A model generated the notes under the pieces. It saw only the letters and a program-made list of their open reading frames with translations, made no database searches and had not been told where the DNA came from. 29,398 nt of DNA from JBPOIS01 sp052034295. GTDB taxonomy: Bacteria > Pseudomonadota > Gammaproteobacteria > Pseudomonadales > Moraxellaceae. Positions 13,962 through 22,116 of the stretch are shown here, in pieces (the first letter of the stretch is position 1; every line of letters starts with the position of its first letter). Both the position numbers and the translations under genes were made by a program. The stretch lies in assembly GCA_052034295.1 (NCBI GenBank), contig JBPOIS010000180.1:1-29398 (forward strand), read 5' to 3'.

Positions 13962-14213
13962 CTACACCAGCCTGAGTTCAATCGGTCCGACCCGGTCACC
14001 GAGGGCCTGTTGCAGGCTGTGCAGCAGTTCGGCAGGGTCACCGCCGGGCACATGGGCACTGATCGACAGGCGCTCGCCATTTTGCTGGCGCTGGGTGATG
14101 ACGTCAGACCACTGGCTTGGGCTGTGGGGGACCGGCGTGCGGGCCAGCACGTCACCGACCGGGTCATCAAAGTGCATCGGTTCCATGGGCGTCATGGGTT
14201 TGGGGGGTTCCAT
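13962..14213 (-). CDS. Small conserved-looking hypothetical protein
   Basis: An 83-residue frame between mrp and metG. ATG at 14213 has GGAG nine bases upstream. It begins with a Pro/Met-rich stretch, MEPPKPMTPMEP, then a hydrophilic part ending DRVGPIELRLV. No signal peptide, membrane segment or cysteine is present. A longer open frame continues upstream but lies antisense to metG and is not credible. The gap of 80 bases before mrp and the good ribosome-binding site favour a real gene. Function unknown; I do not recognise the family. Confidence 0.55.
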   Translation of the reverse strand: MEPPKPMTPMEPMHFDDPVGDVLARTPVPHSPSQWSDVITQRQQNGERLSISAHVPGGDPAELLHSLQQALGDRVGPIELRLV

Positions 14214-14284
14214 GGGGTTTTTCTCCAAACCGGGGAAGCGGCGACAGGGGCCACTGATCGGGCGCACACGGGGCCTGAGGGTTT

Positions 14285-14293
14285 TGTTATGAT
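14285..14293 (+). promoter_or_regulatory. Candidate extended -10 promoter of metG
   Basis: TGTTATGAT matches the extended -10 form TGnTATGAT, 40 bases before the metG start. No convincing -35 lies 17 bases upstream, which is typical of extended -10 promoters. Confidence 0.45.
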
Positions 14294-14333
14294 GGCGGGC
14301 CTCAGACCCTGTTGTGTTGTGGAAGTCGTCAAC

Positions 14334-16397
14334 GTGCGTAAAATTCTGGTTACCAGCGCCCTGCCCTATGCCAACGGCCCCATCCACCTGGGCCACATGG
14401 TCGAATACATCCAGACCGACATCTGGGTTCGGGCGATGCGCGCCCAGGGCCATCAGGTGACCTACGTGTGTGCCGACGATGCGCACGGCACCGCCATCAT
14501 GCTGCGTGCCGAGGCCAACGGCATCAGCCCCGAGCAGCAGATCGCCCAGGTGCAGCGCGAACACGAGCGCGACTTTGCCGGGTTTGCGGTGGGTTTTGAC
14601 CAGTATTACAGTACCCACAGCCCGGAAAACCGCGCCTTTGCCGAAGAGATCTATGTGAAAAACCGGGACCGCGGCCATGTGGCGGTGCGTCCGGTGCGGC
14701 AGTTGTTTGACCCGGAAAAGGGCCTGTTTCTGGCCGACCGCTTCATCAAGGGCGAGTGTCCGAAATGTGGGGCCGCCGACCAGTACGGCGATTCCTGTGA
14801 AAAATGCGGCAGCACCTACAGCGCCACCGAGCTGAACCATCCCTATTCGACCCTGTCCGGTGCCACCCCGGTCGAGAAGGAATCCGAGCATTATTTTTTC
14901 AGGCTGCCGGACTTTGAAGCCTTTCTGAAAGACTGGACCGCCACGCCGGGCCGCCTGCAGGACAGCATTGCCAACAAGCTGTCCGAATGGTTCGACTCGG
15001 GCCTGAACGACTGGGACATTTCACGCGACGCGCCGTATTTTGGCTTTGAAATCCCCGGTGCCCCGAACAAATATTTTTATGTCTGGGTGGATGCCCCGAT
15101 CGGCTACATGGCCAGCTTCAAAAAGCTGTGCGAATCCCGGCCTGACCTGGATTTTGACGCGTACTGGCGACCGGACAGCAGCACCGAGCTGTATCACTTC
15201 ATCGGCAAGGACATCGTGTATTTCCATGCGCTGTTCTGGCCCGCGATGCTGCATGGCGCGGATTACCGCACCCCGACCGGCGTGTTTGCCCATGGGTTTT
15301 TGACCGTGAATGGCGAAAAAATGTCCAAGTCGCGCGGCACGTTCATCAAGGCCGAAACCTACCTGCAGCACCTGAATCCGGAATACCTGCGCTATTATTT
15401 TGCCAGCAAGCTGTCGGAAAGCGTCGAGGACCTGGACCTGAATCTGGACGACTTTGCCCAGAAGGCCAACAGCGATCTGGTCGGCAAATACGTCAACATC
15501 GCCAGCCGCTGCGCCAAGTTCATCAACAGTTCATTTGACCACCGCCTGTCGGCCACCTGCGCTGAACCAGACCTGGTGCAGGCTTTTGTGGAGGCCGGGG
15601 ACCGCATTGGTGCGGCCTATGAGGCCCGCGAGTACAGCCGGGCCATCCGTGACATCATGGCACTGGCCGACCGCGCCAATGAATACATTGCCGAAAAAGC
15701 CCCGTGGTCACTGGCCAAGGCCAACCCCACCGACCCTGCTGTGCAGGCCGTCTGCTCGGTGGGCCTGAACCTGTTCCGCCTGCTGACCGTGTACCTGGCG
15801 CCGGTGTTGCCGCAGCTCACCGAACAGGCGCGGCAGTTTTTGCAGGTTGAAACACTGGACTGGGCCGCGCGCACGCAGACCCTGCTGGACCATGCGGTGG
15901 CACCCTTTAGCCCGCTGCTGGGCCGGGTCGATCCCAAGGCGATCGCCGCGATGGTTGAGGCCTCGCGCGAGTCCCTGCAACCTGCGGCCACGCCCGCCCC
16001 GGCCCCGGTGGTGAAAAAAACCGCCAGCGCGCCCGCAGCCAGTCAGCCAGCCCCCACCACGGACCGCCCGGCACCGATCGGCATTGAGGACTTTGCCAAA
16101 ATCGAACTGCGGGTGGCCCGCATCATGACTGCCGCCCCAGTGGAGGGCTCCGACAAGCTGTTGCAACTGACCCTTGACGTGGGACCGCTGGGCCAGCGCA
16201 ATGTGTTCAGCGGCATCCGCAGCAGCTATTCAGCCGAAGCCCTGCGGGACCGGCTGGTGATCGTGGTGTGCAATCTGGCCCCGCGCAAGATGCGCTTTGG
16301 CGTGTCCGAAGGGATGGTGATTGCCGCCGGCAATGATCACGGCATCATGCTGCTGTCGCCGGACCATGGTGCCCAGCCGGGCGACCGGGTCAGCTAA
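14334..16397 (+). CDS. metG: Methionyl-tRNA synthetase
   Basis: A 687-residue class Ia aminoacyl-tRNA synthetase that charges tRNA-Met; it serves the tRNA at 2502-2578. HIGH motif HLGH is at 18-21 and KMSKS at 329-333. A zinc knuckle with C142, C145, C155 and C158 marks the MetG1 subtype. After the anticodon-binding domain, an Ala/Pro linker (about 545-575) leads to a C-terminal EMAP-II/Arc1p-like tRNA-binding domain (IELRVARIM onward) used for dimerisation. I start at GTG 14334, giving the family N-terminus RKILVTSALPYANG with GGAAG upstream; upstream in-frame starts lack similarity. Its stop overlaps that of the converging diguanylate cyclase gene. Confidence 0.96.
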   Translation: MRKILVTSALPYANGPIHLGHMVEYIQTDIWVRAMRAQGHQVTYVCADDAHGTAIMLRAEANGISPEQQIAQVQREHERDFAGFAVGFDQYYSTHSPENRAFAEEIYVKNRDRGHVAVRPVRQLFDPEKGLFLADRFIKGECPKCGAADQYGDSCEKCGSTYSATELNHPYSTLSGATPVEKESEHYFFRLPDFEAFLKDWTATPGRLQDSIANKLSEWFDSGLNDWDISRDAPYFGFEIPGAPNKYFYVWVDAPIGYMASFKKLCESRPDLDFDAYWRPDSSTELYHFIGKDIVYFHALFWPAMLHGADYRTPTGVFAHGFLTVNGEKMSKSRGTFIKAETYLQHLNPEYLRYYFASKLSESVEDLDLNLDDFAQKANSDLVGKYVNIASRCAKFINSSFDHRLSATCAEPDLVQAFVEAGDRIGAAYEAREYSRAIRDIMALADRANEYIAEKAPWSLAKANPTDPAVQAVCSVGLNLFRLLTVYLAPVLPQLTEQARQFLQVETLDWAARTQTLLDHAVAPFSPLLGRVDPKAIAAMVEASRESLQPAATPAPAPVVKKTASAPAASQPAPTTDRPAPIGIEDFAKIELRVARIMTAAPVEGSDKLLQLTLDVGPLGQRNVFSGIRSSYSAEALRDRLVIVVCNLAPRKMRFGVSEGMVIAAGNDHGIMLLSPDHGAQPGDRVS

Positions 16398-17554
16398 ACG
16401 CAGGCCCCAGCCGAGACCCGTGCCTGCGCCGGGGCAGCACAGACGCGGTTGCGGCCGCTGCGCTTGGCCTGATACAGGGCCTGATCGGCCAGCTGTAACA
16501 ACTGGTCGCGGTCGTACTGGGGGTGGACCGAGCCACTGGATACCCCGATGCTGACACTGAAGGCCAACAGCTCGCCTTCATGGGGCAGGCGGATCTGGTC
16601 AACGGCCTGACGGCAGCGCTCCGCCACCTCCACCGCCCGCTCCAGTGGGGTGTGCGGCAGCACCACCATGAACTCCTCCCCGCCATAGCGGCCCAGATGG
16701 TCATCATGGCGCAGGGTGGCCTGCAGGGTCTGCACCGCCACCTGCAGCACCTGATCACCGACCCCATGGCCATAGCGGTCGTTGACGTTCTTGAAGTGGT
16801 CCAGATCCAGCATCAGCACCGACACCGGTGCGGACAGGCTGTCTTCAAGCACCTGATCCAGCCGCTCAAAAATCGCCTTGCGGTTGTAGGCCCCGGTCAG
16901 GCCATCAATCCTGGACTGCACCCGGATGTCGTGCTCACGCCATTTCCAGCGCTGCATGACGATGCTGGCGATCACCATGAAGGCCACAAAGTGCGGCAGG
17001 GCAAAATACAGCTGGGTGAAAAAATGAAAGCCCAGGTGTGCGCCATCCTGACTGTCAAAATGGATCAGCGGACCATAGGGCAACTGTCCCCCGATGGTCA
17101 GCCCCCCGACCACCACGAACAGCAGCAGCGCCGAACCCAGCGCCCAGAGCACATAGCGGCGGTCAAACAGGATGAACCCCAGCATGGGCGACCCGGCCAG
17201 CAGAATCCCGGTGGTGAGGCTCAGCTGCCCCAGCACATACCCCACCGGCAGCAGGGTGGCACTGTACAGCTGGGCCATCACGATCGGCAGCCACTGATTG
17301 GTGGATGGTCGGTCCAGCAGCCAGCGCCCCACGCCATACAGCGCCCAAAGCAGCGCGATGGCCAGCACCATGACCAGGGTCATGATGTGCAGCACGTCCA
17401 CGTTGACCAGCGGATGGGGAAAAAACGAAAAATACAGCAGCCAGATCAGGTACTGCAAAAACCTGACGTTCATGCTGGCGAGCATGAACAGGGCCCGTTC
17501 GGCCGGGCTTTTTTCCAGCAGATGGGCCACCCCTTCAGCAATGCGGTGAGGCAC
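16394..17554 (-). CDS. Membrane diguanylate cyclase (GGDEF), copy A
   Basis: A 386-residue inner-membrane enzyme predicted to make cyclic di-GMP from two GTP. The first 200 residues hold about five to six hydrophobic segments (near 31-50, 53-75, 90-130, 134-156, 185-200) of a MASE-like sensor. A GGDEF domain follows: DGLTGAYNRKA at 217-227, LDLDHFKNVND around 249-259, and GGEEF at 291-295. The inhibitory site RxxD is intact as RHDD at 282-285, five residues before GGEEF, so product feedback is expected. The start is GTG at 17554 with a weak AGGA upstream. The stop codon overlaps the metG stop by two bases, convergently. It resembles the next gene in order and design; see 17715-18929. Confidence 0.9.
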   Translation of the reverse strand: MPHRIAEGVAHLLEKSPAERALFMLASMNVRFLQYLIWLLYFSFFPHPLVNVDVLHIMTLVMVLAIALLWALYGVGRWLLDRPSTNQWLPIVMAQLYSATLLPVGYVLGQLSLTTGILLAGSPMLGFILFDRRYVLWALGSALLLFVVVGGLTIGGQLPYGPLIHFDSQDGAHLGFHFFTQLYFALPHFVAFMVIASIVMQRWKWREHDIRVQSRIDGLTGAYNRKAIFERLDQVLEDSLSAPVSVLMLDLDHFKNVNDRYGHGVGDQVLQVAVQTLQATLRHDDHLGRYGGEEFMVVLPHTPLERAVEVAERCRQAVDQIRLPHEGELLAFSVSIGVSSGSVHPQYDRDQLLQLADQALYQAKRSGRNRVCAAPAQARVSAGACV

Positions 17555-17714
17555 GTTCAGGGGTCCTGGTACAGCGGATGGGGGCGGGTCATGTTCACTC
17601 CATGCGAGGCGGTACAGCTATTTGAAATGTCACGGTCATGCTTTGATCATAAACAGACTGGCCGCTGCTGGCGGAAACGATCAGACCAGCGGTGGGTCCC
17701 GGCAGTTTACTGGA

Positions 17715-18929
17715 TCAGGGGCCGGTGGCGGTCTGACCGGGCCGATACACCTGCACCCGGTTGCGCCCGGCGGATTTGGCCTGATACATGGCCAGGTCGG
17801 CGGCATGCAGCAGGGCATCCGCCTCCCGCAGCACCTGCTCGGTCGAACAGACGCCATAGCTGGCGCTCAGGGGCAGCGGGGCGCCTGCCACCTCAAGGCA
17901 CAGGCCAGCCACCGCCTGACAATGCCGCTGGGCCACAGCTTCGGCCTCCTGCACTGACAGCCCCGGCAGCACCCAGAGGAACTCCTCGCCCCCATAGCGA
18001 CCCATCCAATCCTGTGTCCGGGCATTGCGCTGCATGGCCTGAGCAATCTCGCGCAGCACCGCATCACCGGCCAGATGGCCATGCTGGTCATTGATGCGCT
18101 TGAAGTGGTCCACATCCAGCAGCACCACGCTGATGGTCTGTGCAGGCTCCTGCCCCAGCAGCGCCTGCAGCTGGGCCAGCACATGGCGGCGGTTGTACAG
18201 GCCCGTCAGCGCATCGGTGATGCTCAGCCGGTGGATTTCCTGTTCGCGGCGCTGGCGCATGCGCAGGGTCAGGTCATACAGCCCCATCAGGGTCAGGATG
18301 TGCGGCAGGGCAAAATAGGCCATAGAGCCAAACAGCAGTGGACGGGCCGCCGGGTCGGTCCAGAAGCCCGGCAAAAACAGCGGCGCATTGGCCAGCCGGC
18401 CTGTGGCCACCAGCACGCACACCGCCACCAGCAGACTGACTGCTGCTGCAGTGGCGGCATACACCACCCGGAACGGCAGGAAAGTAAAGGTGAACATCGG
18501 CCCTGCCGCCAGCACCACCCCAACTGGCAAAGTAAACAAGCCCACCTGATAGGCCTGAAAAATCAGCGAACCGCTGTAAAACATCATCGCCAGATACGCC
18601 AGGGCCATCTGGGCACGCGCCAAATGGCGCAGCTGGTAGGTCAGCCGCCACAGCACCAGGGTGATGGACATCAGCATCAGCTGTTCCAGCACCATGATCC
18701 CGGAACAGGCCGGGTCCACAAAGGGCGAATGCAGGCCAATCAGCCACTGGTGATACACGGCATACAGCACTGAATAAATCAGCAGCGCCATGTAGATCAG
18801 GCAGGTTTTCTGGTTCAGGCTCCACGCATTCAGCTGGCCCAGGGGCAGCGTCCACAGGGAACACCGCCGCGACCCTGCGGGCGCAGGGGCAGAACCGGCT
18901 GGTGTCTCGGACGGGGATGGGGCCGACAT
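17715..18929 (-). CDS. Membrane diguanylate cyclase (GGDEF), copy B
   Basis: A 404-residue predicted inner-membrane cyclic di-GMP synthase. A Pro/Ser/Ala-rich cytoplasmic N-terminus (1-38) precedes about six hydrophobic segments up to residue 220. The GGDEF domain has TDALTGLYNRRH at 238-249, LDVDHFKRIND at 271-281 and GGEEF at 313-317. The I-site RTQD is at 304-307. It shares with copy A the YFALPH motif at the last membrane segment and the same layout, so the two look like an old tandem duplication. I start at ATG 18929 (GGAG about 12 bases upstream); an in-frame TTG at 18980 would add 17 residues. The gap to copy A is 160 bases. Confidence 0.9.
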   Translation of the reverse strand: MSAPSPSETPAGSAPAPAGSRRCSLWTLPLGQLNAWSLNQKTCLIYMALLIYSVLYAVYHQWLIGLHSPFVDPACSGIMVLEQLMLMSITLVLWRLTYQLRHLARAQMALAYLAMMFYSGSLIFQAYQVGLFTLPVGVVLAAGPMFTFTFLPFRVVYAATAAAVSLLVAVCVLVATGRLANAPLFLPGFWTDPAARPLLFGSMAYFALPHILTLMGLYDLTLRMRQRREQEIHRLSITDALTGLYNRRHVLAQLQALLGQEPAQTISVVLLDVDHFKRINDQHGHLAGDAVLREIAQAMQRNARTQDWMGRYGGEEFLWVLPGLSVQEAEAVAQRHCQAVAGLCLEVAGAPLPLSASYGVCSTEQVLREADALLHAADLAMYQAKSAGRNRVQVYRPGQTATGP

Positions 18930-19031
18930 GTTGGGTGAATGCTCCGGCAGACTGACCTGGACCAGTCTAGTCCCCCTCAAGCCGCAGGGGCGGCCCGCAA
19001 TGGCGCACCCGTTCGCAAATGCCTGGTTTGA

Positions 19032-19583
19032 TTAGCTGGTTCTGATAAAGTACTCCCGATAGTAGCGCAATTCACGGATCGAATCGCGAATGTCATCCAG
19101 CGCCAGATGAGTGGCGTCCTTTTTCAGGCCCGGCAGCAGCTCAGGGCGCCAGCGCCGCACCAGCTCCTTGATGGAGGACACGTCCAGATTGCGGTAATGA
19201 AAGTATTTTTCCAGTGCGGGCATCTCGCGGGCCAGGAAACGCCGGTCCTGACAGATCGAATTGCCGCACATCGGCGACTTGCCCGGCTCGATCCATTTCT
19301 GCAAAAACGCCAGCGTCTGCTGCTCCACCTCGGCGGCACCCAGCGCACTGCGGCGCACCCGCTCGGTCAGCCCGCTCTGGCCATGCTGGCGGGTGTTCCA
19401 CTCGTCCATGGCGTTGAGCACGCGATCCGACTGGTGCACGGCCAGCACCGGTCCTTCGGCCAGGATGTTCAGTTGCTCGTCGGTGATGATGGTGGCGATT
19501 TCGATGATGTGGTCGTTCTGGGTGTCGAGACCGGTCATCTCCAGATCAATCCAGATCAGGCGCAGGTCGGGGTTGGCAGTCAT
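19032..19583 (-). CDS. orn: Oligoribonuclease
   Basis: A 183-residue DEDDh 3'-5' exonuclease that degrades very short RNAs, including pGpG, the linear product of c-di-GMP breakdown. The catalytic set is D13 and E15 (WIDLEMTGLD), D113 (CQDRRF), H159 and D164 (THLALDD). The N-terminal and C-terminal ends match family length (E. coli Orn is 181). ATG at 19583 is chosen; a TTG at 19607 would add eight poor residues. It sits beside two diguanylate cyclases, although the rsgA-orn pairing is itself common in gammaproteobacteria. It diverges from rsgA. Confidence 0.97.
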   Translation of the reverse strand: MTANPDLRLIWIDLEMTGLDTQNDHIIEIATIITDEQLNILAEGPVLAVHQSDRVLNAMDEWNTRQHGQSGLTERVRRSALGAAEVEQQTLAFLQKWIEPGKSPMCGNSICQDRRFLAREMPALEKYFHYRNLDVSSIKELVRRWRPELLPGLKKDATHLALDDIRDSIRELRYYREYFIRTS

Positions 19584-19660
19584 GGTCACACCATCAGCAG
19601 GCAGCAAAAATGCCGCTATACTAGCAAGTCCCCGCTGATTTTGCCCTGAGAGATTTTGCC

Positions 19661-19705
19661 ATGCCTGTAGTGGTCGTCCTGCTGTCCCGGTCGGTGTCGG
19701 CCTGA
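19661..19705 (+). CDS. Possible 14-codon leader ORF upstream of rsgA
   Basis: ATG at 19661 opens a 14-residue frame, MPVVVVLLSRSVSA, whose TGA lies three bases before the rsgA ATG. gagag lies eight bases upstream of it, whereas rsgA itself has no clear ribosome-binding site. Translation of rsgA may therefore be coupled to this leader. A short frame can arise by chance, so this is only a candidate. Confidence 0.3.
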   Translation: MPVVVVLLSRSVSA

Positions 19706-19708
19706 GCC

Positions 19709-20776
19709 ATGGCCCTGATCCGCAAGCGCCGCCTCACCGACCAGCAGACCCGGCGCATCGAGCGCCAACAGCAGTCACGCCAGACCGCGCTCCCCGAGGA
19801 TGGACCGCTGGAGGGCATCGTGGTGGCCCACCATGGCCGCCAGCTGGAGGTGCAGGTGCTGAGCCTGCCGGAACAGCCGGGCACGCCGCCGGTCGTGGCC
19901 GAGGGCGAGCCAGAACCCTTCTGGCGGCCCGTGCAGCTGGGCGACGGCTGGCGCTGTCATGCCCGCACCAACCTGCCGGTGCTGGTCACCGGTGACCGGG
20001 TGCGCTGGCAGGCCGATTCCAACACCGGACAGGGCATCATCACGGCACTGCACCCGCGCCAGAGCCTGCTGACCCGTCCCGACCGCTACCACAAGGTCAA
20101 ACCCGTGGCCGCCAATGTGTCACGGATTGTGGTGGTGTTTGCGCCATTGCCGGTGCCCTCGCTGCAGCTGATCGACCGCTATCTGGTCGCCTGCACCGTG
20201 GCGGACATTCCGCCGCTGCTGGTGCTGAACAAGTCTGACCTGCTGCAGCCTGGCGACCCCCTGCTGCAGGTGCTGGCGGAGTATGCGTCGCTGGGCTATG
20301 CCACCCTGCAGGTGCAGGCCCAAGGCGACCTGTCGGGCCTGCGCCGGGCGATTGCCGGGGAAATCGTGGTGTTCGTCGGCCAGTCCGGGGTGGGCAAGAG
20401 CTCGCTGATCAATGCCCTGCTGCCCTCGGCGCTGCAGCGGGTGAATGTGATTTCGGAAAACTCCGCGCTCGGCCAGCACACCACCACCACCAGCCGGCTG
20501 TTGCCCTTTGACCCGCTGGACCTCAGCCGGGGGGCGCTGATTGACTCCCCGGGCATCCGCGAGTTTGGGCTGTGGCACCTGGAACCTGACGACATCCGCG
20601 AGGGGTTCCAGGAGTTTGCGCCGTACTATGGCCTGTGCCGGTTCCGCAACTGCACCCACCAGCACGAGCCGCACTGTGCGCTGCGCCAGGCCGCTGCCGA
20701 AGGCCAGCTGCTGGGCCGCCGCATCGACAGCCTGAACCGCCTGCAGCAGGAGTGCCGCGAGAAAGACAGTTATTGA
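19709..20776 (+). CDS. rsgA: Ribosome small-subunit biogenesis GTPase RsgA
   Basis: A 355-residue circularly permuted GTPase that acts in late 30S assembly and releases RbfA. An OB-fold domain (about 30-125) comes first. The GTPase motifs then appear in permuted order: NKSD (G4) at 174-177, GQSGVGKS (G1) at 224-231, a TTTT/S switch near 258-262 (G2), and DSPG (G3) at 279-282. The C-terminal zinc knuckle is C310, C315, H317 and C323. The basic N-terminus contacts rRNA. ATG at 19709 is used. It diverges from orn, and a TATACT at 19617-19622 may be its -10. The next gene starts 71 bases downstream. Confidence 0.97.
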   Translation: MALIRKRRLTDQQTRRIERQQQSRQTALPEDGPLEGIVVAHHGRQLEVQVLSLPEQPGTPPVVAEGEPEPFWRPVQLGDGWRCHARTNLPVLVTGDRVRWQADSNTGQGIITALHPRQSLLTRPDRYHKVKPVAANVSRIVVVFAPLPVPSLQLIDRYLVACTVADIPPLLVLNKSDLLQPGDPLLQVLAEYASLGYATLQVQAQGDLSGLRRAIAGEIVVFVGQSGVGKSSLINALLPSALQRVNVISENSALGQHTTTTSRLLPFDPLDLSRGALIDSPGIREFGLWHLEPDDIREGFQEFAPYYGLCRFRNCTHQHEPHCALRQAAAEGQLLGRRIDSLNRLQQECREKDSY

Positions 20777-20799
20777 CGCTGTGCCCGGCCATTTGTGGC

Positions 20800-20805
20800 T
20801 ATACT
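20800..20805 (+). promoter_or_regulatory. Candidate -10 element for the rhodanese-grxC-secB unit
   Basis: TATACT lies 42 bases before the rhodanese start. TTGACG at 20773-20778 is 21 bases away, longer than ideal. The same TATACT hexamer lies in the rsgA and yciB upstream regions. Confidence 0.35.
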
Positions 20806-20847
20806 GCGCGCTGTTTTTTTGATTGATGTCGTACAAGGGAGCACCCT

Positions 20848-21258
20848 GTGGAACGCTGGCTCGAATTCATGCAAAACCACCCGTTTCTGTTTGGCACCCT
20901 GGGGGTGTTGCTGGTGGTGTTTTTTGCCCTTGAAAACCGCCGCAGTGGCCGCAAGATAAGCCCACAGTCGCTGGGCACGCTGGTCAATACGCATCAGGCC
21001 GTGGTCATCGACCTGCGTGACAGCAAGGATTTCCGCGCGGGCCACATCAGTGGCAGCCGCAACATCCCTTACAGTCAGCTGGACCGTCATCTGGAGGAGC
21101 TGCGTGCCCTGACCACCCCGGTGGTGCTGGTGTGCAATCTGGGTCAGGTGGCCGGTGCAGCCGCGCAAAAAATCGGCACCGCCCAGGTGTGCCGGCTGGA
21201 TGGCGGCATCACCAACTGGCGGGCCAGTGGACTGCCGCTGGTGAAGGCATCGGCCTGA
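20848..21258 (+). CDS. yibN: Membrane-anchored rhodanese-like protein, YibN type
   Basis: A 136-residue protein with one N-terminal membrane helix (about 12-28) and a rhodanese domain facing the cytoplasm by analogy with YibN. The CDC25-like motif VIDLRDSKDFRAGHI is at 53-67. The active loop is CNLGQVAG with C96 in the catalytic position, so sulfurtransferase activity is possible. The start is GTG at 20848 with AAGGGAG at 20835-20841. It sits directly upstream of grxC and secB, the classic gammaproteobacterial order, which suggests a role in redox or membrane protein biogenesis. Confidence 0.9.
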   Translation: MERWLEFMQNHPFLFGTLGVLLVVFFALENRRSGRKISPQSLGTLVNTHQAVVIDLRDSKDFRAGHISGSRNIPYSQLDRHLEELRALTTPVVLVCNLGQVAGAAAQKIGTAQVCRLDGGITNWRASGLPLVKASA

Positions 21259-21293
21259 TCCTGCCCCCTGCTTGACCTGACCGGAGACTGGCC

Positions 21294-21554
21294 ATGGCCG
21301 CTGAAATCAAAATTTACACCACGCCGATTTGTCCGTATTGTGTACGGGCCAAACAGCTGCTCAGCCAGAAAGGCGCCACCTATCAGGAAATTGACCTGTC
21401 GCGGGAATCCCCCGAGGTGCGTCAGCAGCTGATGGCGCAGACCCGTCACCGCACCGTGCCGCAGATTTTCATCGGCGGGCAGTTCATTGGCGGCTTTGAT
21501 GACCTGTACGCGCTGGAGCGTCAGGGCAAACTGGATGCCCTGCTGGCGGGCTGA
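21294..21554 (+). CDS. grxC: Glutaredoxin 3
   Basis: An 86-residue dithiol glutaredoxin that reduces disulfides with glutathione in the cytoplasm. The active site CPYC is C13 to C16. The cis-proline loop TVPQIFIGG and the GGFDD turn that bind glutathione follow. ATG at 21294 lies 35 bases after the rhodanese gene, with GGAG about nine bases upstream. T-rich stretches lie between it and secB, but I see no convincing hairpin before them. Confidence 0.96.
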   Translation: MAAEIKIYTTPICPYCVRAKQLLSQKGATYQEIDLSRESPEVRQQLMAQTRHRTVPQIFIGGQFIGGFDDLYALERQGKLDALLAG

Positions 21555-21604
21555 GTGCTGCGCTGGCTTTTTTTCTGCTTTTTTTTAAACAACGAGAGCC
21601 CATC

Positions 21605-22069
21605 ATGGCGGATGACATTCAACAGGAAGCCCAACCCCAACTCGCGCTGGAACGCATTTACGTCAAGGACCTGTCCTTTGAAGTGCCTTCGGCCAAGACC
21701 TTCACCCAGGAATGGCAGCCGGAGCTGGACATCAACCTGTCCTCCAGCGCCGAACAGCTGGACCCGACCCACTTTCAGGTGGTGCTGAGCGTCACCGTCA
21801 ATGCCAAAAACCAGGGCAGCGTGGCGTTCATCGCCGAAGTGCACCAGGCCGGGATTTTCCTGATCCAGGGCGTGCCGCAGGAGCAACTGCCGCACATTCT
21901 CGGGGCCTACTGCCCGAACATCCTGTTCCCGTTTGCCCGCGAAGCCATCAGTGACATCGTCACCAAGGGCAGCTTCCCGCAGCTGCTGCTGGCACCGATC
22001 AACTTTGATGCGGCCTTCGAAGAAAACCTGCAGCGTCTGGCCAGCGAACAGGCCCAGGGCAACGCCTGA
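21605..22069 (+). CDS. secB: Protein-export chaperone SecB
   Basis: A 154-residue tetrameric chaperone that holds precursor proteins unfolded and delivers them to SecA. Family blocks are visible: ERIYVKDLSFE near 16-26, FIAEVHQAG near 75-83, and the PFAREAISDIVTKGSFP segment in the C-terminal half. ATG at 21605 has GAGAG upstream. Candidate clients include the four secreted proteins of this window, though nothing shows that directly. It ends before a strong bidirectional terminator. Confidence 0.97.
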   Translation: MADDIQQEAQPQLALERIYVKDLSFEVPSAKTFTQEWQPELDINLSSSAEQLDPTHFQVVLSVTVNAKNQGSVAFIAEVHQAGIFLIQGVPQEQLPHILGAYCPNILFPFAREAISDIVTKGSFPQLLLAPINFDAAFEENLQRLASEQAQGNA

Positions 22070-22087
22070 CCGCGCGTCTGTGGCTGT

Positions 22088-22116
22088 AAAAAAACCGCCT
22101 TCGGGCGGTTTTTTTT
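22088..22116. terminator. Bidirectional intrinsic terminator between secB and coaBC
   Basis: A ccgcc/ggcgg stem (22095-22099, 22104-22108) with a ttcg tetraloop is flanked by seven A and eight T. It serves secB on plus and coaBC on minus, whose stop codon (22116-22118) abuts it. Confidence 0.92.

Noticed and set aside
14214..14891. N-terminal extension of the 83-residue gene into a 309-residue minus-strand frame
   Set aside because: The extension is antisense to the conserved start of metG and has no good start context; only the last 83 codons are kept.
16523..18094. 523-residue plus-strand frame opposite the diguanylate cyclases
   Set aside because: His/Gln-rich antisense shadow spanning two real genes and the gap between them.
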